Positions 1-4,814 of a DNA stretch of 5,359 nt are shown here, piece after piece (position 1 is the first letter of the stretch; every line of letters starts with the position of its first letter). Source of the stretch: Pseudomonadota bacterium (GTDB lineage: Bacteria > Pseudomonadota > Alphaproteobacteria > Rhizobiales > Kaistiaceae); contig JAEWAD010000481.1 of NCBI GenBank assembly GCA_023391905.1, positions 1-5,359 on the forward strand. The letters are read 5' to 3'. The position numbers were made by a program, and so were the translations under genes. The notes under the pieces are model-generated. The model was given only the letters and a program-made list of their open reading frames with translations. It was not told the DNA's origin and did not search any database.

Positions 1-1161
1 ACCGGCACCGGCGAGGCGGTTGACCTGCGCGACGGCGGCGACCGCTTCGGCGGCCATGACGTGACCCGGGCCGTTTCGTCGGTGCAGGGCGAGATCGCCA
101 CGAAGCTGAAGGGCATGGATGCGGCCGACCAGGCCGGCATCGACGCGGCGCTGATCGCCCTCGACGGCAGCGAGAACAAGGGCCGCCTCGGCGGCAACGC
201 GCTGATCGCGACCTCGATGGCGGTGCTGCACGCGGCGGCCGCCGGCGCCGGCCAGCCGCTCTGGCGCTATCTCGCCGGGGATCGCAAGGTCCGCATCCCG
301 GTGCCCGAGATCCAGATCTTCGGCGGCGGCGCGCATGCGGCGCGGCGCGTCGACGTGCAGGACTTCATGCTGATGTGCCCGGGCGCCTCTTCTTTCGCCG
401 AGGCGCTCGACTGGACCGCCGAGGTCTATCGCGCGGCGGGCTTGCGCATGAAGAAGGCCGGCAAGCTGCAGGGCGTCGCCGACGAGGGCGGCTTCTGGCC
501 GGCCTTCAACTCGAATGAAGAGGCGCTGGACGAACTGGTCGGCGCCATCGCCGATGCCGGCTTCACGCCGGGCGCGGATGTCGGCATCTCGCTCGACATC
601 GCCGCTTCCGAGTTCGGCCGCAACGGCCGCTACAAGCTGGCGCTCGACGACAGCGAGCTCGACACCGGCGGCATGATCGACCTGCTCGGGCGCTGGCTCG
701 ACGCCTATCCGATCCTGTCGATCGAGGATCCGGTCGCCGAGGATGACGAGGCCGGCTTCATCGCCTTCACCGAGCGCTATGGCGACCGCTGCCAGGTGAT
801 CGGCGACGATTTCCTCGTCACCAACGCGGCGCGCGTCGCGGACGCGGCGGCGAAGGGGGCGGCGACCGCCGTGCTGGTCAAGCCGAACCAGGCCGGCACG
901 GTCACCGAGACGAAGGCAGCGCTCGAGGCGGGCAAGAAGGCCGGCTTCGGCACCATCGTCTCGGCCCGCTCCGGCGAGACCGAGGACGTCACCATCGTGC
1001 ATCTCTCGGTCGGCTGGGATGCCGGCCAGTTCAAGGTCGGCTCGTTCTCGCGCTCCGAGCGCATGGCGAAGTGGAACGAGATGCTGCGCGTCGAGGAAGC
1101 GCTCGGCGCTGACGCGGTCTATGCCGGTCCCGCGGCACTCGGCCTGCGCAAGGGCGGCTAG
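1..1161 (+). CDS. Enolase-family protein (phosphopyruvate hydratase paralog), 5' end outside window
   Basis: Canonical enolase interconverts 2-phosphoglycerate and phosphoenolpyruvate in the cytosol. The reading frame is open from base 1 and reads TGTGEAVDLRDGG, matching the end of the enolase GASTG loop and the region after it. About 40 N-terminal residues are therefore missing, for a full length near 427, normal for the family. The GTG at 61 lies inside the conserved N-terminal domain and is not the start. In yeast numbering, visible active-site equivalents are H159 (codon 334-336), E211 in DEGG (484-486), metal ligands D246 (595-597), E295 in SIEDP (724-726) and D320 (805-807), K345 (880-882) and K396 (1033-1035). 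Two positions differ: the QEF glutamate (E168) is Asp (361-363), and the SHRSGETED histidine (H373) is Ala (964-966). Fold and family are secure. Whether it is the glycolytic enzyme or a paralog with another substrate is open; the substitutions favour a paralog. No U-tract terminator follows. Confidence 0.88.
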   Translation, partial: TGTGEAVDLRDGGDRFGGHDVTRAVSSVQGEIATKLKGMDAADQAGIDAALIALDGSENKGRLGGNALIATSMAVLHAAAAGAGQPLWRYLAGDRKVRIPVPEIQIFGGGAHAARRVDVQDFMLMCPGASSFAEALDWTAEVYRAAGLRMKKAGKLQGVADEGGFWPAFNSNEEALDELVGAIADAGFTPGADVGISLDIAASEFGRNGRYKLALDDSELDTGGMIDLLGRWLDAYPILSIEDPVAEDDEAGFIAFTERYGDRCQVIGDDFLVTNAARVADAAAKGAATAVLVKPNQAGTVTETKAALEAGKKAGFGTIVSARSGETEDVTIVHLSVGWDAGQFKVGSFSRSERMAKWNEMLRVEEALGADAVYAGPAALGLRKGG

Positions 1162-1168
1162 TACGGTG

Positions 1169-1187
1169 CCTCTCCCTCAGGGAGAGG
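1169..1187. repeat. Short perfect hairpin after the enolase-like gene
   Basis: CCTCTCCC-TCA-GGGAGAGG forms a perfect 8-bp stem with a 3-nt loop, starting 8 bases after the stop codon. No T-run follows on either strand, so it does not look like a classical intrinsic terminator. It could protect the mRNA 3' end, or it may be a dispersed intergenic palindrome, since similar CTCTCCC/GGGAGAG hairpins are common in proteobacterial intergenic regions. The pairing is seen directly; the role is inferred. Confidence 0.6.
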
Positions 1188-1214
1188 TGAGGGATGGAGC
1201 GACCACGCTCCGCC

Positions 1215-1250
1215 GTCATCCCGGCGGAGGCCGGGATCCAGACACTCCGG
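1215..1250 (+). repeat. REP-like palindromic repeat, copy 1
   Basis: This 36-base unit contains the hairpin CCCGGC-GGAG-GCCGGG (1220-1235). A copy in the opposite orientation at 1285-1320 matches it at 28 of 36 positions. The type (GTC..CCCGGC....GCCGGGA.CCA) resembles the dispersed extragenic palindromes of Hyphomicrobiales genomes. Its position between two convergent genes is typical of REP/BIME elements. No transposase is present nearby. Confidence 0.65.
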
Positions 1251-1284
1251 CTCTCGGCTGATAGGCTGGACCAGGCTTTCTTGG

Positions 1285-1320
1285 CCGGTGTTCATGGGTC
1301 CCGGCCTTCGCCGGGGCGAC
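1285..1320 (-). repeat. REP-like palindromic repeat, copy 2, inverted
   Basis: This is the inverted partner of the repeat at 1215-1250. It contains CCCGGC-CTTC-GCCGGG at 1300-1315. The 34 bases between the two copies carry no repeat hairpin. The pair could fold either as two small hairpins or as one long stem, a BIME-like arrangement. Copy number in the genome cannot be seen here. Confidence 0.65.
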
Positions 1321-1373
1321 GAACCCTGCTCATAGGCCTTGGGGTGCATGGATCCCCTGAGGGGTAGGCCAAC

Positions 1374-1410
1374 AAAAAAGCCTCCGGCCGCGTCGTGCGA
1401 CCGGAGGCTT
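1374..1410 (-). terminator. Intrinsic terminator of the SDR gene
   Basis: Read on the minus strand, AAGCCTCCGG (1410-1401) pairs perfectly over 10 bp with CCGGAGGCTT (1387-1378), and the pairing runs into a T6 tract (1379-1374). The 13-base loop can add a small inner CGC/GCG pairing. The hairpin begins 18 bases beyond the stop codon of the minus-strand dehydrogenase, the expected place for its terminator. The plus strand has no T-run after the stem, so it should act in one direction only. Confidence 0.88.
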
Positions 1411-1428
1411 CCAAGCAGAGTGTATTGA

Positions 1429-2178
1429 TCAGTAGGTGGCGCGGCCGCCCGAGAGATCGAACACGGCGCCGGTGGTGAACGAGCATTCCTCGCTCGCCAG
1501 CCAGGTCAGGATCGAGGCGGCTTCCTCGACCTTGCCGAAGCGGCCCATCGGGATCTTCGACAGCATGTAGTCGATATGTGCCTGGCTGACCTGCTTCAGG
1601 ATCGGCGTGTCGATCGTCGCCGGCGTGATCGCGTTGACCGTGATGTTGTCCTTGGCCAGTTCCTTGCCGAGCGACTTGGTGAAGCCGATCACGGCCGCCT
1701 TCGAGGCGGAATAGGCCGAGGCGGTCGGATTGCCTTCCTTGCCGGCGATCGAGGCGACGTTGACGATGCGGCCATAGCCGTTCTTCTGCATCAGCGGCGC
1801 GACGAAGCGGTTGCAGTAGAACAGGCCGTGCACGTTGATCTCGAAGACGCGCTGCCATTCATCGATGGGATAGTTGACGACCATCTCGTTCTTGCCGGCG
1901 ACGCCGGCCGAGCAGATCAGGATGTCGATCTTGCCGAGATGGCCTTCCGCCGCCTTCGCCGCCGCCTCGACCTGGTCGGGCTTGGAGATGTCGAGCTGGA
2001 TGCCATGCGCCTTCGGGCCGAGCGCCGCCTTGGCGGCTTCGATCCGCTCGGCGTCCACGTCCCAGAGACAAACCGTTCCGCCCTCGGAAACAATCCGCTC
2101 GGCCGTCTTGAAGCCGATGCCCGAGGCACCGCCGGTCACGATCGCGCCACGACCGGAGAAACGCTTGATATCTGCCAT
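1429..2178 (-). CDS. SDR-family NAD(P)-dependent oxidoreductase
   Basis: This is a cytosolic classical short-chain dehydrogenase/reductase of 249 residues, the usual family length. The Rossmann nucleotide-binding motif TGGASGIG is at residues 15-22. An Asp at residue 40, after the second beta strand (LWDVD), suggests NAD(H) over NADP(H). CSAG at 89-92 stands in the place of NNAG. The catalytic tetrad is complete: N115, S143, Y156 and K160 (YSASK). The PATIDTP segment (186-192) fits the usual PG/T substrate-loop position, and the protein ends in SGGRATY. ATG at 2178 is chosen because it starts just before the Rossmann fold and has a purine-rich AGGGAAGAG upstream. The frame continues further upstream, but that would overlap ribB and add non-SDR sequence. 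Likely substrates are a sugar, polyol or hydroxy acid; 3-oxoacyl-ACP reductase (FabG-like) is an alternative name. Specificity cannot be read from the sequence. It is transcribed alone, convergent with the enolase-like gene. Confidence 0.92.
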   Translation of the reverse strand: MADIKRFSGRGAIVTGGASGIGFKTAERIVSEGGTVCLWDVDAERIEAAKAALGPKAHGIQLDISKPDQVEAAAKAAEGHLGKIDILICSAGVAGKNEMVVNYPIDEWQRVFEINVHGLFYCNRFVAPLMQKNGYGRIVNVASIAGKEGNPTASAYSASKAAVIGFTKSLGKELAKDNITVNAITPATIDTPILKQVSQAHIDYMLSKIPMGRFGKVEEAASILTWLASEECSFTTGAVFDLSGGRATY

Positions 2179-2233
2179 TCGTCTACTCTTCCCTCTTCGC
2201 GCGGCCCAGCCACGCACCTTCGCGGTGGCGATA

Positions 2234-2262
2234 CTGGTAAGGCCCATACGGTCATCAGACAA
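2234..2262 (-). promoter_or_regulatory. Weak candidate sigma-70-type promoter for the SDR gene
   Basis: On the minus strand, TTGTCT (2262-2257) is followed after exactly 17 bases by TACCAG (2239-2234), about 55 bases before the SDR start. The match is partial, especially at the -10 element. The region 2179-2344 must hold promoters for both divergent genes, but I cannot assign a convincing pair for ribB. A TATAAG at 2307-2312 has no good -35 element at the right distance. Confidence 0.25.
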
Positions 2263-2344
2263 CCCGTCTTGCGCGCTTCCGCAGTGGCGCTCCCGGGTTG
2301 TTTGCTTATAAGGACAGGATCTTTCCCGCTTACGGACATGGTTC

Positions 2345-3448
2345 ATGGCCCTCAACACGATTGAAGAAGCCGTAGCGGCGATCGCCGCGGGTGAGCTGGT
2401 GGTCGTCGTCGACGACACGGATCGCGAGAACGAGGGCGATCTGATCATGGCCGCGTCGAAGGCGACGCCGGACAAGGTCGCCTTCATGATCCGCCATACC
2501 AGCGGCATCATCTGCGTGCCGGTGCTGGCCGATCGCGCCGAGGCGCTGCACCTGCCGCCGATGGTCGCCAACAACCGCGACCCGATGCGCACCGCCTTCA
2601 CGGTGACGGTCGACTACAAGGTCGGCCTGACGACGGGCATCTCGGCCGAGGAGCGCGCCAACACCATCCAGGCGCTCGCCAACGACAATTGCACCGCTTC
2701 GGACTTCCTCCGCCCCGGCCACATCTTCCCGCTCATCGCCCGCGAGGGCGGCGTGTTGATCCGCTCGGGCCACACCGAGGCGGCGACCGATCTCGCCCGC
2801 CTCGCCGGGCTGGAGCCGGCCGGCGTGCTGGCCGAGGTGGTGAATGACGACGGCACGGTGAAGCGCCTGCCCGAGCTGATCGAGTTCGCCAGGGAGCACG
2901 GTCTGAAGATCGTCTCGATCGAGGACCTGATCGCCTATCGCGCCCGCACCGAGAGCTTCGTCCGCGTCGTCGACAGCTTCCAGGTTCCGGTCGGCGGCCG
3001 CACGGCCACCACCTTCGTCTACGAGACGCCGTTCGATCCGCTGCAGCATCTCGCCATCGTCTTCGGCGACGTCGCCGAGCAGCCCGACGTGCTGGTGCGC
3101 ATCCATCGCGCCAACCCGATCTCCGACCTGATCTCGCGCGGGCCGGATTCGAAGGGCTGGCTGGAGACGACCCTGCGCAAGGTTGGCGCCGCCGATCGCG
3201 GCGTCTTCGTGCTGATCCGCGATCCGATGGTCGTCCGTCCGGATGGCTCGGCCGCCGGCGACGGCGAGGAGCGTCACATGTCGGCGAGGCAGCGCAAAGA
3301 ACGCTGGCGCGAGATCGGCGTCGGCGCGCAGATCCTCAGGGATCTCAAGGTGCGCTCGATCCGCCTGCTGTCGTCGCAGGAGCGGCAATATGTCGGCCTG
3401 CAGGGCTTCGGCATCGAGATCACCGGTCGGGAGAACGCCGCCGAATAG
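2345..3448 (+). CDS. ribB: 3,4-dihydroxy-2-butanone 4-phosphate synthase (RibBA-type, degenerate GTP cyclohydrolase II domain)
   Basis: It converts ribulose 5-phosphate to 3,4-dihydroxy-2-butanone 4-phosphate plus formate, supplying the four-carbon unit of riboflavin. The 367 residues form two domains. Residues 1 to ~205 are the DHBP synthase, with the acidic metal/substrate loop DDTDRENEGD (23-32), RHTSG (50-54), GLTTGIS, ASDFLRPGHIFPL and GHTEA (142-146), all intact. Residues ~210-360 align with GTP cyclohydrolase II, but the zinc site (C-x10-C-x-C in active enzymes) is replaced: by my alignment after RIH (252-254) the three cysteines become N257, D268 and K270, and this domain contains no cysteine at all. 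It should therefore be RibB-only, like the hybrid RibBA/RibBX proteins known in proteobacteria. A true RibA is presumably encoded elsewhere. The ATG at 2345 fits family N-termini, with a modest ACGGA upstream. No clear terminator follows. Confidence 0.93.
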   Translation: MALNTIEEAVAAIAAGELVVVVDDTDRENEGDLIMAASKATPDKVAFMIRHTSGIICVPVLADRAEALHLPPMVANNRDPMRTAFTVTVDYKVGLTTGISAEERANTIQALANDNCTASDFLRPGHIFPLIAREGGVLIRSGHTEAATDLARLAGLEPAGVLAEVVNDDGTVKRLPELIEFAREHGLKIVSIEDLIAYRARTESFVRVVDSFQVPVGGRTATTFVYETPFDPLQHLAIVFGDVAEQPDVLVRIHRANPISDLISRGPDSKGWLETTLRKVGAADRGVFVLIRDPMVVRPDGSAAGDGEERHMSARQRKERWREIGVGAQILRDLKVRSIRLLSSQERQYVGLQGFGIEITGRENAAE

Positions 3449-3465
3449 GACTTCGCGTCGATTGC

Positions 3466-3491
3466 GGAACTCCACCCAGCGTTGTCGCATT
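3466..3491 (+). promoter_or_regulatory. Candidate EcfG (GSR) promoter for the DUF1328 gene
   Basis: GGAAC (3466-3470), then 17 bases, then CATT (3488-3491). The alphaproteobacterial general stress sigma factor recognises GGAAC-N16/17-CGTT, so the -35 is perfect and the -10 has one mismatch. The site lies just after the ribB stop and about 47 bases before the DUF1328 start. Expected transcription start is near 3498, giving a leader of ~40 bases. A chance GGAAC is possible. Support comes from its position and from the nepR site, which has the same CATT variant. Confidence 0.5.
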
Positions 3492-3501
3492 GTATGGGGG
3501 A

Positions 3502-3517
3502 GCGACCGGTTGGTCGC
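3502..3517 (+). other. Hairpin in the leader of the DUF1328 gene
   Basis: GCGACC-GGTT-GGTCGC is a perfect 6-bp inverted repeat ending 8 bases before the Shine-Dalgarno sequence GGAGGG (3526-3531). If transcription starts at the candidate EcfG promoter, this hairpin sits at the very 5' end of the mRNA and could stabilise it. It could also be an operator. Pairing is seen; function is inferred. Confidence 0.4.
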
Positions 3518-3537
3518 AAATCCATGGAGGGACTACG

Positions 3538-3702
3538 ATGCTGAGTTGGGCGATCTTCTTTCTCGTCGTTGCGCTGGTCGCCGCCATTCTTGGCTTTGGC
3601 GGCATTGCCGGAACGGCGATCGGTATTGCGAAGATCATCTTCGTGGTCGCGATCATCCTGTTCCTGATTTCCGGCGTGATGCATCTGATGCGCCGCGCCT
3701 GA
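3538..3702 (+). CDS. DUF1328 / UPF0391 small membrane protein
   Basis: This is a 54-residue inner-membrane protein with two hydrophobic helices, about residues 2-22 and 30-50, joined by a glycine-rich turn (GFGGIAGTAIG). It ends in a short basic tail, MRRA. Length and pattern match the DUF1328 (YtjA-like, UPF0391) family, whose biochemical function is unknown. ATG at 3538 is preferred over the in-frame ATG at 3490 because it has a strong Shine-Dalgarno GGAGGG six bases upstream and gives the canonical family start MLSWA; the longer form would add 16 atypical residues. It is followed at once by an intrinsic terminator and preceded by a GGAAC-type promoter, so it is likely monocistronic. Its position beside ecfG-nepR-phyR and that promoter suggest it is a general stress response target, as small membrane proteins often are. 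This link is inferred. Confidence 0.92.
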   Translation: MLSWAIFFLVVALVAAILGFGGIAGTAIGIAKIIFVVAIILFLISGVMHLMRRA

Positions 3703-3718
3703 CTTTCCCGGCGCGAAG

Positions 3719-3751
3719 AAAAAGGCCCCGCGAGATCGCGGGGCCTTTTTT
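3719..3751. terminator. Bidirectional intrinsic terminator between the DUF1328 gene and ecfG
   Basis: GGCCCCGCG (3724-3732) pairs perfectly with CGCGGGGCC (3737-3745) around an AGAT loop. The stem is flanked by A5 on the left (3719-3723) and T6 on the right (3746-3751). It thus reads as hairpin plus U-tract on both strands, ending the DUF1328 transcript on the plus strand and the nepR-ecfG transcript on the minus strand. It begins 17 bases after the DUF1328 stop and lies 37 bases beyond the ecfG stop. Confidence 0.93.
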
Positions 3752-3787
3752 CATGGCAGGGGGCAGGCGGGCAGGGAAACGGGGGGA

Positions 3788-4333
3788 TCAGCCGGAGCGC
3801 GTGGCGAGGGCGCGCTCGATCTCCCGGGCCGAGCGCTGCGCGGTTTCGACCGGGGGCAGGGGCACGCCGCCGCTCATCACTTCCTCGAGGCGGGCGCGGG
3901 CGCGGGAGACGCGGCTCTTCACGGTGCCGACCCGAACCTCGCAGATCTCGGCCGCTTCCTCGTAGGAAAAGCCGCTGGCGCCGATCAGCACGAGCGCCTC
4001 GCGCTGTTCGTCGGGCAGGAGCTGCATGGCGCGCAGGAAGTCGTCGAGCTCGAGATGGCTCTGCTGGGCGCCGAGGTCGGCCAGCCGCGCCGCATGGGCG
4101 CCCTCGGCATCCTCGACCTCGCGCCGCCGCTTGCGGCCTTCCGAATAATATTGGTTGCGCAGGATCGTCACCAGCCAGGCATGCAGATTGGTGCCCTGCT
4201 GGAACTTGTCGCGATTGGCGAGCGCCCGCATCACCGTCTCCTGCACGAGGTCGTCGGCGCGGTCGCGATTGCCGCTCAGGGAGCGGGCAAAGGCTCGCAG
4301 CATGGGAAGGGCTTCGACCAGTTCATTCTTCAT
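3788..4333 (-). CDS. ecfG: EcfG-type (ECF15) sigma factor of the general stress response
   Basis: This alternative sigma factor directs RNA polymerase to GGAAC-N16/17-CGTT promoters during general stress. The 181 residues show the two ECF domains. Sigma region 2 is about residues 9-72, with the DDLVQETVMRAL core (27-38) and the NLHAWLVTILRNQYY helix (49-63). Region 4 is about 100-153, with LLPDEQREALVL (105-116) and the helix-turn-helix YEEAAEICEVRVGTVKSRVSRAR (124-146). There is no region 3 and no membrane segment. ATG at 4333 has AGGAAG upstream and gives the standard family N-terminus. It lies 99 bases downstream of nepR on the same strand. No GGAAC promoter is visible in that gap, so it is probably co-transcribed with nepR, and NepR sequesters the product. 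The 28-residue tail after region 4 is polar and of no recognised function. Identity is supported by the nepR and phyR neighbours. Confidence 0.95.
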   Translation of the reverse strand: MKNELVEALPMLRAFARSLSGNRDRADDLVQETVMRALANRDKFQQGTNLHAWLVTILRNQYYSEGRKRRREVEDAEGAHAARLADLGAQQSHLELDDFLRAMQLLPDEQREALVLIGASGFSYEEAAEICEVRVGTVKSRVSRARARLEEVMSGGVPLPPVETAQRSAREIERALATRSG

Positions 4334-4432
4334 GACGCTCTTCCTGGCAGTGCCTGTCTTCGGCGCAATGCAATGTGCTTGGCATCAGTCGTCGGCCGGA
4401 TTCGCCCAGGGACGGGGCGCGGGCCGAAAGGT

Positions 4433-4654
4433 TCACCCGCGCCGCTTGGCGCTGTCGGACGCTTCGGGAACCGGTGCGTCGTCGAGCCGGTCCAGCAACG
4501 ACATGATGTCGTCCGGAAGCGGTTCGCTGAGGGCGCTGTCGAAGACGCGGCGCAGTTGCCGGCCGATCCAGTCTTCCTTGTCACCCTGCGTGCTCGGTTC
4601 CGAAGGGGAAACCGAGCGAAACTCGGCATCCTTCAACATGTTCGTCTTGTCCAT
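4433..4654 (-). CDS. nepR: NepR family anti-sigma factor
   Basis: NepR binds EcfG and blocks it from RNA polymerase. Under stress it is captured by the sigma-like domain of phosphorylated PhyR. The 73-residue product carries the conserved NepR core at about residues 30-58: helix 1 IGRQLRRVFDSALSEP, then LPDDIMSLLDRLD for helix 2. The N-terminal ~27 and C-terminal ~14 residues are polar and look disordered, as is normal for the family. The start at 4654 has a clear AGGGA six bases upstream; the internal ATG at 4639 (M6) has no Shine-Dalgarno sequence. It is the first gene of nepR-ecfG and diverges from phyR, the classical GSR arrangement. Expression probably depends on the EcfG-type promoter at 4721-4745, so sigma factor and anti-sigma factor would rise together. 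A Phe (F38) stands where an aromatic, often Tyr, is usual in helix 1. Confidence 0.94.
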   Translation of the reverse strand: MDKTNMLKDAEFRSVSPSEPSTQGDKEDWIGRQLRRVFDSALSEPLPDDIMSLLDRLDDAPVPEASDSAKRRG

Positions 4655-4720
4655 CTTTTTTCCCTGAGTGCCCAAGGGCCCCGTCCTTCCGATACCGTGC
4701 AGTGCGCCTGCCGGATTGCC

Positions 4721-4745
4721 AATGCGGAAGGTCAGGAATGGTTCC
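4721..4745 (-). promoter_or_regulatory. EcfG-type promoter for nepR-ecfG
   Basis: On the minus strand, GGAAC (4745-4741), 16 bases, then CATT (4724-4721). This differs from the GGAAC-N16-CGTT consensus at one -10 position and keeps the GGAAC-N18-TT spacing. Transcription would start near 4713, giving a leader of about 60 bases before the nepR ATG at 4654. Known GSR loci autoregulate nepR-ecfG through such sites. No separate housekeeping promoter was recognised. Confidence 0.65.
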
Positions 4746-4762
4746 AGATTTTTTTGGGAACC
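4740..4762. repeat. Inverted repeat formed by the two divergent -35 elements
   Basis: GGTTCC (4740-4745) and GGAACC (4757-4762) are exact reverse complements separated by 11 bases, AGATTTTTTTG. Each half contains the GGAAC -35 box of one of the two outward-facing EcfG promoters. The T-rich spacer lies immediately upstream of both promoters, where an UP element would be. Confidence 0.8.
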
Positions 4763-4781
4763 GAATGCAACTTGCCACGTT
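4757..4781 (+). promoter_or_regulatory. EcfG-dependent promoter of phyR (perfect consensus)
   Basis: GGAAC (4757-4761), exactly 16 bases, then CGTT (4778-4781). This is a perfect match to the general stress sigma factor consensus, placed 33 bases before the phyR ATG. Transcription should start near 4788-4790, leaving a leader of about 25 bases that holds the GAGGGGGA ribosome site. It implies that phyR is switched on by the sigma factor it helps to release. Confidence 0.85.
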
Positions 4782-4814
4782 CTGACCGGTATCGAGTTCA
4801 ACGAGGGGGAAGTT

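Noticed and set aside
61..1161. GTG at 61 as the true start of the enolase-like gene.
   Set aside because: Bases 1-60 in the same frame encode the conserved enolase sequence TGTGEAVDLRDGG, so the gene clearly begins before the window.
1354..1364. CCCC-TGA-GGGG as a further terminator or repeat.
   Set aside because: The stem is only 4 bp and has no T-run. It may be a remnant of the neighbouring palindromic repeats but cannot be supported alone.
2179..2344. FMN riboswitch (RFN element) upstream of ribB.
   Set aside because: The leader is short and I cannot find the conserved RFN blocks or its multi-stem layout. A covariance search with the FMN riboswitch model would settle it.
2179..2601. Upstream extension of the SDR reading frame to an ATG at 2601, giving a 390-residue protein.
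   Set aside because: The added 141 residues overlap the conserved N-terminal half of ribB on the other strand, have no SDR similarity, and the ATG at 2178 has a purine-rich ribosome site and starts directly at the Rossmann fold.
2330..3490. A 386-residue minus-strand open frame covering all of ribB.
   Set aside because: It is antisense to a clearly conserved gene, with the Arg/Asp/Ala-rich composition typical of shadow frames in high-GC DNA, and no recognisable domain.
4466..4490. GGAAC at 4467-4471 on the plus strand as another EcfG promoter.
   Set aside because: It lies inside the nepR coding region and has no CGTT or TT at the required 16-18 base distance. Other GGAAC occurrences inside the enolase-like, SDR and ecfG genes fail in the same way or have no gene to drive.
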